Positions 56,174 to 64,000 of a stretch of DNA of 64,000 nucleotides are shown here, piece after piece. The position numbers and the translations under genes were made by a program. Source of the stretch: Ctenosaura bakeri. Taxonomy: Eukaryota; Chordata; Lepidosauria; Squamata; Iguanidae. The notes beneath the pieces are model-generated. The model was not told the DNA's origin and did no database searches. It saw nothing but the letters and a program-made list of their open reading frames with translations. The stretch is taken from assembly GCA_948474755.1 (NCBI GenBank), contig CAOLHI010000062.1:372001-436000 (forward strand). Direction: 5' to 3'. Position 1 is the stretch's first letter; every line of letters starts with the position of its first letter.

Positions 56174-58199
56174 CACATTAAATAGAGGGCTCTCAGTAGC
56201 TTAGATAGTCAGCTTACTTGAGGGATGGCATGCATGAAAAAGTTTGTCTTTGGACCAAAATACTTAGACCTGTGACTGTTATGAATGTTACTGTACTTTA
56301 TTCAGTGTTACACCCAAATGTGCCATAAATGATTTAAACTTTTTGCGAACACCCTACAATTTGAAGGTTCTGGCAATTCTTTCTATGAAAGGAAGCAAAT
56401 TTGTTTTATTTATGGCCTGCATCCTATTGGTTGGTCTGAATGAGAGGATAGTCATGGAATCAACTGTTGCATCAAGTCAAGATGAATGTAAATCCCAATG
56501 ATTCAATGGCTCTACTCTAGTCAGTACTACCAAAAGGATTTAAGCCACTCATTGTTTGTGGTTTTGTCCCCACCCTAGTTTATTGAAATTATTTTATTAA
56601 CAAACTTTTAGAGTTTCCGAAGTTATTATTTTTTGTTCTCTCTCCCCACCATCACCATATCCCATGACAGAGAGCCACTAAATCCCATGATTAGGACTGA
56701 CATTTTTTAAAAAGAAAACCCTTTGCAAAGGAAAATGCAAGTCTCTTAGTGATTAATTTACTATAAATAGACAACTTCATTAAAATTCAGTTTCTCTCTC
56801 ACTTAGATATGATACCTTTTTAGATTAAGATTCTCCCAGACTTGCTACAGGATTTCTCATTGATATGCATAGGCACTCTGACCTTGCAGTGTTAATTTCA
56901 ACACAAACATTTATCTCCCTGCCTCGTCACCATTTTAGCTTGTGCCTTATGATCAAATCCCTTCAATGGCCAGAGATCCATCACTTTGCTGCCATTATCC
57001 TGACATGATTTATGGATGACAGCTAGAAGCCATAGTTATTTTGAACACTAATGTTCCATAAAATAGAGCCACAAATGTCATACTACTCTGACAATGCTTG
57101 CCTATATATGACTTCTATATATGTGCATTTTCTTGTTGAGCATAGAACGGCTGTGACACTTAATCCCCCTTTTTCCTCCTCACTTGACTTTATATTAAAT
57201 AGGTAGACATTACATTATTTATGTCTTTACAGTTAAGACTCCATACCTGCCCCATTAATACATCATTGGTTTACTAGATAATGGACAAAAATAAAATACA
57301 ACCATTAAAAGAAGGCTTCTTATTATGGTAGATCCATTAAAACCAGTATTCTTAACTTTATTTTTGCAAATCTCCAGTAACAGGTGTGCTCTGCCATGCA
57401 CGAAGGAGTAACTGATTCATGACAATGTTGATCTTGAGCTTAAAGCCAAGCTGCACCTTAAGGAGGTTGTATTTTAAACTTGAACTAAGGACATACGACA
57501 CCACACCATACACCTCCATTCTATGGGATGTGCTATTTTTATAATTGAACGTATTTCATGGCTGGAACACATGTTTGAAAGTGTGTTGTCTGTAAACATA
57601 TGCCATTTCAGGATGACTTCAGACATGAACAGGTCATAAGTTCAGAGATGATTAGGCAGGAAAGCCCAGTGATGGACTAGGGATAATCCTTTCAAAAATT
57701 GTAAGTTACGAGCACTCCCAAAAGCAATAGCAGGTGAAACTGCCCAAGTGAAGCAATCAGGGACCCCTACTAGGAGCATATCCTATGGAGACTCTCCTTA
57801 TTCACCTTACCTGTCCAAAACATCAAGTGACTGACAGGAATCCCATAATGTTTTGTCTCCTAAAAGCAATCACCCCATTCCAGACTCCTTTGTCAACTCT
57901 TGAGAAAGCCATTACTGCTTTGTCCATGCTCCCTCCTTCAGGGAAGGAAACAGGATATAAAACACTCAGCTTCAGTTCTATAAATTGTAGTCCTTGGATG
58001 CAATATGTGGTGCCCAAACCTCTGTTCATTTGTGTTACCCCCAGATATGCTGTCTGAGCCACTCCACTTTGACATTATGTTTCAGGATTAGTAACTGCCA
58101 TCTTTTCACCCAAGTTCTCTCTTTCAAACACTTGTCACCTTACTTTCTGATCGCCTTGTATGGTTCTGGAGAATGTCTTAGTTCCTGTATGTTTGTTAA
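56174..58199. other. Anonymous DNA
   Basis: No recognised gene. The overlapping frames on opposite strands at 57785-58062 have no known relatives. Confidence 0.5.
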
Positions 58200-58322
58200 T
58201 CTACTATATAAAAGTCAAAGTTTGTGAATGAGTTTGTCTGTTTGTCTATGTCAGGCAGGCAAAGATTTCATAAGATTGGTTGTGACAGGCAAGAGGACCT
58301 CATATGATTGGCTGGCTGTGAA

Positions 58323-58395
58323 GATTCTATGGAATCCTGGGGTTGTCAGTTCAGGGAGGGGTCTTTAGAATTTTCAGCCAGAGAGCTCAGACTGC
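58323..58395. mobile_element. Family P MITE fragment inside the Helitron
   Basis: ATTCTATGGAATCCTGGGGT, CAGTTCAGGGAGGGG, TTTAGAATTTTCAGCCAGAG and AGCTC correspond to the centre-left of the palindromic MITE. Both MITE ends and the right arm are absent. Confidence 0.75.
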
Positions 58396-58520
58396 TTGCT
58401 ATGGAGATGAGGCCTAGCAGCAAGAAGGAGGGCAGTGTATTCCCTCAGGAACCCAACAACTCTGGATACAGATTAGATTGGGGAATAAAGGGAAAAGTTA
58501 TATGTACTGGAAAGTTTGGG

Positions 58521-58663
58521 GAATTAGAGACACAGGATCTCAAATCTGTGTATTTCAACCATGTCTAATTCCTAAGGTAAGGTAAGGTAAGATAAGATAA
58601 TTCCTAAGGTATTTCTAACAAGTATTACCAATGAGAGAATTACAGACACAGGATCTCAAATCT
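58521..58663 (+). repeat. 27-bp direct repeat pair in the Helitron
   Basis: The copies at 58521-58547 and 58637-58663 differ by one base in 27 (sixth to eighth base context ATTAGAG versus ATTACAG). They share the core GACACAGGATCTCAAATCT. A second short pair, TAATTCCTAAGGTA, lies at 58566 and 58598 on either side of the microsatellite. Confidence 0.9.
58573..58598 (+). repeat. (GGTAA)n/(GATAA)n microsatellite
   Basis: Three GGTAA units and two GATAA units lie in tandem within the Helitron. Confidence 0.9.
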
Positions 58664-58723
58664 TTCTCTCAAGAATTACCTATGGGAAAATAAATCCCAG
58701 GCAATGCTGGGTAAATATGCTAG

Positions 58724-60339
58724 TTCCCAATAAAATACTCTGCTTCACTTTTAATTTGAGTCCTCTCTACGGTTAGTACTGGTATACACAGGTGAAAAGA
58801 TCCTGCTCTTACCCTTGTCTCACAGGTGTCCTTTAAGATTTAATTCCCCAAATTCTAAGGAGACGCTGGCATGGGTCCCCCCCCCCTTTTTAGAGTAACA
58901 CATACATGCTGGGAAACAAAAAATAGATATGATATAGATATACAACTTTGATACAGAATGGGCAAATTGATTGGTTGCTGCTAGCATGATGTCACCAAGA
59001 GGTAGGTAGAAAAAGACATTGGGAAAGCACAATTGTCAAATAAAGGAATGGGAAGGTGCTAAGGTTTCAACTGGCTGAATTGGAGTCAAGAATGCAACTA
59101 TGACATTTGAGATGCAGTGTCATGTTGGCAGCACAGCAGGTTCAGAACAGATCTGGCAAAAATGAAACAGAAAAGAGAAAGGAAGCTGAAATCTCACTAA
59201 TATTTACCTATTCCAAAGGAAGAGAGACATTAAAAAAGTAGATTTCAGAAATTTTAGATCCAGATTCAGGATTTTTCTGTCTCTGACTTTGCTGAAGCAA
59301 GTGATGCCATTTAAGGTGACTTCAATCTTACCACATTCTGAAGTTTTAAAAGTTTCTGTGCATGTATGAAAAGCCCACTGGTTGTGGCAGTGGACTTAGT
59401 ACAGGTATCGATTAGTTAACAAAGCAGATTTGTTCTGGGGCATTCATTCATTAATAGGAAATTTGGTACCAGAGGCAAATATAATCTGGAAAAATTAGGG
59501 AAATATTCCTAAACCACAAAACAAGGACTGCTCAATATGTTAAAGCAAACATTTTATTCAACACTAACAATATGTACATGTGAAAAGAAACAGCCAGATT
59601 CATTAAGTCCAGCATAAATAAACAAACATGTTGATCCTTTGACAGACCATTTTCCAGACTTCTTCCAAAATGCACTCAGGAATGACTTTTTCTTTTTCCA
59701 CGTTACTTATAAATCTACAGTGCTGTGCTGTGCTGTGCCTTGCTGTGCTTTGCTTTGCTTAACAGGCTGGGATTGCTGTTGAGGCAGGCCTATCTGTTGT
59801 CCACCTTTTTCTATTTTTAGCAGTGCTTAATACAGGATTCTGGAGGCAGCTCCTGAACAAGACACTGTTAAAAATCATCAGCTAGGCAGAGGATGAAGAG
59901 GAAAATTGGGGGCTGGATGAGTATAAACAGTTTTTGTAAAAAAGAGATATTCCTGTAGTTTTTAATTTGTGTCTTTCATCTAGTTAAAAAAAATGTTAAT
60001 TTGAAATAACTTTTACCTGAATGCCTAAATTTCATTCTTAATTACCACCACATACTGGCTTGTGTCATACCCACTTTACCGTACCTCTTCAGGTCTTCAA
60101 TAGTGACCCCCTCTTACTTTTGGTTATCTCTTGGGAACTACAAAAAAAACAAAGGGCAGTATGTAGAGATATACTTTTGCCAGTGGAAGTAAAAGAGCCA
60201 TTCCTGCAAGTCCCACAAGTTTGTTCTGGAAGGTTTTTGGAACAGTTGAAGTAGGGACAGAAAAGAAATTCCAATCTAAATTCATGTTGTATTAAAAAAA
60301 AAACACCAAAAAAACTTCCAAGTAGGGGTGTAACTCTTC
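58724..60339. other. Anonymous DNA with a TGCTG tract
   Basis: No gene recognised. A C/T homopolymer pair lies at 58878-58891 and an A run at 60294-60303. The TGCTG tract is listed separately. Confidence 0.5.
59719..59760 (+). repeat. (GTGCT)n microsatellite, imperfect
   Basis: About eight pentamers GTGCT/TTGCT in tandem with C-to-T type changes. Confidence 0.9.
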
Positions 60340-60870
60340 CCTAATTTTCTTCTTGAGGGTAACAATAAGTAATTTCAGTGAATGTATTCTCTCTGTGAAA
60401 AAGTCTTTGAGAATCACACAGTATTTTTGAGGGCTATTTGCAATTTGGGACTAATTTAGTAAAAAATTAAGGTTGTTTTTGTTTTTTTGTATTTTTTTTC
60501 AGAAAACTTTTTTTGTGCAGAAGCAGTGTTTTCTCTGTAGAAAATATTTTGCAGAAAACATTTTCTATGCAAATCACCTATGTATGATTTTTATGCACGT
60601 ACAATGTATCTTCAATTACATCATTTTTGGTGCAGAAATTAATATTTTCAAATTAAAATATTATTTTCAACACAGAAAATGCTGTTTCCTGCACAAAACA
60701 ATCAAGAATGATTTTTACCCTGAATAAGTTCTGAACTGTGAAGATTTTCATCAGTGCAGAATTCTTCTCATCAGATTCTCTCAACGCTCAGAAAACATGT
60801 ATTGTTTTTTTAAAAAAATCCTTTTTGGAATTTCAAATATTTTGAAATATTTTTGAATATTATTTCCAAG
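60340..60870. repeat. Repeat family F copy 3
   Basis: The order is TTTGCAATTTGGGACTAATT (about 60437), several TTTTNTGNGCAGAA variants (60500-60560), CACAGAAAATGCTGTTTCC (60671), GAATAAGTTCTGAACTGTGA (60722) and CAGAATTCTTCTCATCAG (60756). The same blocks and order occur in copies 1 and 2. Boundaries are approximate. Confidence 0.65.
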
Positions 60871-61009
60871 CATCTGGGAGGCCTTGGAATATATGAGTGG
60901 TTGGATGACATTCATCTGGTGACTGATTTAAAAGATTCATATGATATTATAAAAATAATTAAAAGGAATAGTAATTAGACAGAAATATTGGAAGTATCAT
61001 GGGCATGAT

Positions 61010-61345
61010 AGCCATCTTTAAGTATCAAGAAGTGAGGACTAAGAGATGATAAGTAGCCATCTTTAAATATTTGAAAGAATTTCATGTACAAAATTGTTTT
61101 CTGCTGTTCCAAAGGCTAGGCATGAACCAACAGATTTCAACAGATTTCAATTGCAAGAGATTCCATCTAAGCATTTGGAAGAACTTCCTGGTGGTAAGAG
61201 CTGCCCCAGAGACAGACCTCTCATTCATTTGGAGGTCTTAAACAAAGATTGGATGAGCATCTCTCATGAGTGCTTTGACTGTGCCTGACAGGGGCTGGAA
61301 AGGATGACCTTTCGGAACTCATGGAACTATATGATTCTATGGATC
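61010..61345 (+). mobile_element. CR1 LINE 3' end
   Basis: In CR1 sense orientation it reads TAGCCATCTTTAAATATTTG, GCTAGGCATGAACCAA, AGATTCCATCTAAGCATTTG, GAAGAACTTCCTGGTGGTAA, GAGCTG and TTGGATGAGCATCTCTC. The end is GACAGGGGCTGGAAAGGATG and an ATTCTATGG terminal motif. The terminal ATTCTATG octamer is the diagnostic CR1 end. Compare the minus-strand copy at 17062-17372. It is 5'-truncated and non-coding. Confidence 0.85.
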
Positions 61346-62189
61346 ACTTCAAAGCGTACTTAATAAGTAGTCCAAGTAAAATGGAAAGCATTGTGCTAGA
61401 ACAACTGGATTACATATTTTATTTTAGGAGCTTGTATCATTCCTCTAAAAAAGGGACTGACATATGCAGATTCCTGCTCTACATTCTGTTTTGGCCTTCC
61501 CAAAAGCCAAATGCTGAAAAGCATTTTATTACTAAAGTGTTTTTCAATGTTCCATCAAGAACAACAACAGAAAGAGAATAAAGATCAGAGTTGTTTTGAA
61601 GCTGCCAGATATGAAAAAGGAAAGGCCAATTATATTTGCACATGAATTGTATTAGTATTCATTGGAACTCATGTTTGACTAACATGGTGTCCTTAACACC
61701 ACAGCAATTTGAAAATCTGTAAATGCAGGATTGGGAGAAAATGTAAAAATGACAAATTTTGTTTTGTTCTGCTCTTTCATATCTTTAATCATTAATCAAA
61801 ACGTAAGGGTCACATTTTATCCCCTCTTTATATTCTTTATATTCCCCCACAGCACAAGGCACCAACTACTAAATTAAATACTACAAGCCCAAGAAGCTAG
61901 GATGGTGGATACATGTGACACAGCTTTCTCTACAACATTGCCTCCCCTGGGAAGTCAGACTGATTCCATCCCTCTTGAGCTTTTGATGGTACTTTCGGAA
62001 AGTTTCTGGTCTTTAAAACCAGGGTGGCTTTCATGATTGTTTGAAATGCTTGTACACTTTGGGAAACTGCTTATAAAATGTTGCTTTAGTTTTTTTCTAA
62101 ATGCTGTTTTTACCTTTTTTTATGTTGTTCATTGTCTCAGAGGTTCTAATAGGATAAAAGGCAATCAAATAGAATCATTCATTCATTTT
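61346..62189. other. Anonymous DNA
   Basis: No gene recognised. Confidence 0.5.
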
Positions 62190-62311
62190 TAATAATAATA
62201 ATACTAATAAAATTTATTTCTATCCCGCCTCTCCCAATGGATCGAGGCGGCATTACAAACAGTTTTATCCCATCTTTCTTCCAATATGGGACCCTAAGTG
62301 GCTTACAGTAA
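62190..62311 (-). mobile_element. LINE 3' end, L2/CR1 type
   Basis: The plus strand begins AATAATAATAATAC and continues ATTTCTATCCCGCCTCTCCC, GGATCGAGGCGGC, then CCATCTTTCTTCCAATATGG, GACCCTAAGTGGCTTACA. Read on the minus strand this is a squamate LINE 3' region ending in an ATT repeat. Confidence 0.65.
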
Positions 62312-62348
62312 GTATTCATCACTATCATCACCATCATCATCATCACAA
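62312..62348 (+). repeat. (ATC)n microsatellite
   Basis: About eleven ATC/CATCA units with some interruptions. Confidence 0.9.
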
Positions 62349-63097
62349 TCATTGGGCCATATGCGTGATTTCTAATGAATCAGGTGAAAGATTTCCTCGC
62401 AAACAACATTATTACAGAACTTAGCTTAATTTACTCTGTGATTAAGTGTTGTGGTTACACCCTGGCCCTACTATGATGTTAATGTCATGTCCTATGTGCT
62501 AAATGTCAGACATAATTATTTAGAGGTGGTTGAGAAAAATGAATTTCTCTTTCTACAGAATTCATCCAGTTCATATCTCTCATAACCAAATGGGAACCTC
62601 ACTGCAATTTGTAGAAGAAAATTGTCCTTTTCTGAGCACACAATGCAATAGAATCAGCAAAAATACATTGGAAAATGAGTATGAATACACAAACAAACAT
62701 TCACAGAGAGAGAAATATAATGTAATTAATGGGAGAAAATGTGTATAACTGAAAAATGTGTATTCATATTCACATAATTTGAAAAACATGAACAGAAACC
62801 TATAACTTTGCATGAGTTGGGGGCTTGTAATCTGATATAAGCTTAGGCATGGGAATCCAAAACCTTGATGTGTTTGAAGTGATTCACACATATTAATAAA
62901 CATGTCTCAGTCTTCCAATTTTCTTTGTAACTGAGGGGTTACGTAGTCCAATTTATGTATTTTCAATCCTTCTTATACTAATACAAAAAAGAAAAAAAAA
63001 GAGGAAAAGGAAGACCAAGAATCTGATTCTGTCACCATTATTATCTTCCTTATGTTTTAGGTAAATATCTGGTGACATTTTATGCTTCACAGTTATA
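62349..63097. other. Anonymous DNA
   Basis: Nothing recognised. An A-rich run lies at 62985-63010. Confidence 0.5.
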
Positions 63098-63272
63098 ATG
63101 TTGTGATCCAGCTTTAACTGACATGGCCACACCTTATAGAATCCTGGAATGTGCAGTTTAATTTGTAGAATTCCCAGTCAGAGACCTCCTCCAACCCCTC
63201 TGACTGAACTATAAACCCCAAAATTCTGTAGGATACAGAAATGGCATTTGAAGTGGAACAATTACATAGCTC
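63098..63272. mobile_element. Palindromic MITE, family P, diverged
   Basis: TAGAATCCTGGAATGTGCAG, TTTGTAGAATTCCCAGTCAG, then AACTATAAACCCCAAAATTC and TTTGAAGTGGAACAATTAC keep the arm order of family P with heavier divergence. It directly precedes the L2-type LINE. Confidence 0.6.
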
Positions 63273-64000
63273 CATTTCAGTATGGTTTTAGACCTGGCTA
63301 TGCAACAGAGAAGGCTTTGGTTGCTTTGGTGGATGACCAGTACTGGGATCTGGACAAGAGGAGTGTCTCTCTGTTGGTTCTGCTGGACCTCTAAGTGGCT
63401 TTCAATATCATTTACCATGATCTATTTCTGGGCCACCTTGCTGGGATGGTACTTGGAGGCACTGCTTTACAGCGGCTCTGTTTCTTCTTGTAGAGATAAA
63501 TCCATTAGTAAGTGCTGAGGGACTCTTTTGAACCTTTATTGCTGGCCCATGAAGTTCTCTTAAGGCTCAGTTCTATCCCCCATGCTGTTTAATATACACA
63601 AAAGTGCTGGGAGATGTTGTCTAGATTTTGAGGGTCTAGGTGTCACCAGTATGCAGATGACACTAAACTCTTTCCTTCTTTCCATCTTATCCACGGAAAC
63701 TATTTGGTCCAAAATTGTCATCAGTAATAAATTGGATGAAGTCAAATAAATTGGAACTTAATCTGGACAAAACAGAGGTACTTCTGGTTATTCAAAAACA
63801 GACTGGGTAATAAGGATTTAGACTGTGCTTGATGGGGTTACACTTCCATCTGAAGACACAGGTCCACAGCTTAAATACACTTTTAGACTCAGCCCTTTGC
63901 CTAAAAACTCAGGTTTTGGCAGTGAAAAGATACATTTGCATAGTTAGTGTTATCATGGTTATGATATGTCTGGTGAGAGCACTAGATACACTTTGATATC
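63273..64000 (+). pseudogene. L2-type LINE reverse transcriptase, runs off the window
   Basis: Starting at about 63273 one frame reads FQYGFRPGYATEKALVALVD, DQYWDLDKRSVSLLVLLDL, then a stop where motif A normally continues SAAFD, and YHDLFLGHLAGM. In another frame comes RCHQYADDTKLFPSF at about 63640-63680, with the YADD catalytic box intact. LNLDKTE-like sequence follows near 63755. These are, in order, the finger, motif A and motif C regions of L2-clade non-LTR retrotransposons. Stops and frameshifts (for example near 63390 and 63490) make it dead. The 3' part lies beyond 64000. Confidence 0.85.

Larger units (their letters stand above)
58200..58723 (+). mobile_element. Complete non-autonomous Helitron, 524 bp
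   Basis: The 5' end TCTACTATATAAAAG is typical of vertebrate Helitrons, which begin with TC. The 3' end has a hairpin CCCAG-GCAATG-CTGGG (58696-58711), then TAAATATGC and the terminal CTAG (58720-58723). It sits between A (58199) and T (58724), the usual A^T target, with no target duplication. No Rep/helicase gene is present, so it relied on an autonomous partner for rolling-circle transposition. Inside are a family P MITE fragment (58323-58395), a GGTAA/GATAA microsatellite and a 27-bp direct repeat. Confidence 0.9.

Noticed and set aside
1..64000. CRISPR arrays, bacterial operons or phage genes
   Set aside because: No regularly spaced identical repeats and no prokaryotic gene organisation occur. 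All evidence is for a vertebrate genome.

Overview
This window is eukaryotic, AT-rich, non-coding DNA with no intact cellular gene. The repeat mix points to a squamate reptile, most likely a lizard: diverged L1 and BovB (RTE) LINEs, CR1-type LINE 3' ends, L2-type LINEs, a tRNA-derived SINE, a 5S rRNA-derived SINE, both DIRS1-like and Ngaro-like tyrosine-recombinase retrotransposons, a short Helitron, and several families of short inverted-repeat DNA transposons. Family names were assigned by recognising sequence and protein motifs, without a database search. Copy edges are therefore approximate except where terminal repeats and target duplications are visible.

Layout. Bases 1-2250 hold a palindromic DNA transposon, a LINE tail and a copy of an odd pyrimidine/purine-rich repeat. 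Bases 2270-9480 are two degenerate minus-strand L1 elements end to end, the first interrupted by an LTR-like insertion. Bases 10690-12800 are a plus-strand L1 3' half, split just after its ORF2 stop by a GC-rich Harbinger-like element with a 3-bp target duplication. A 768-bp solo LTR (minus) lies at 13217-13984. Bases 16900-18620 carry palindromic elements, a CR1 end and a strikingly well-preserved 80-bp hairpin. Bases 19140-19990 are BovB and CR1/L3 LINE remnants. Bases 20800-22098 are the recombinase and terminal-repeat end of a DIRS1-like element.

Bases 22100-35150 are mostly anonymous sequence with long microsatellites, a 5S-derived SINE (30183-30405) and two more GC-rich Harbinger-like elements. 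About 35200-41000 is a nearly full-length but decayed Ngaro element. In order it shows an AGGCC-motif array, a gag remnant, reverse transcriptase, RNase H, tyrosine recombinase and an SGNH-hydrolase-like domain. Bases 44625-45016 are a processed pseudogene of the mitochondrial ribosomal protein gene MRPL51, the only trace of a cellular gene. Bases 45380-58200 are anonymous DNA with scattered SINEs and MITEs. Bases 58200-58723 are a complete non-autonomous Helitron carrying a fragment of the local palindromic MITE. The window ends in a frameshifted L2-type LINE with a YADD motif (63270-64000).

Nothing here works together as a pathway. The window reads as a gene desert or very large intron built from successive transposon insertions. 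I found no tRNA or rRNA gene, no CRISPR array and no credible host exon. Long open frames in microsatellites and in AT-rich DNA are chance.
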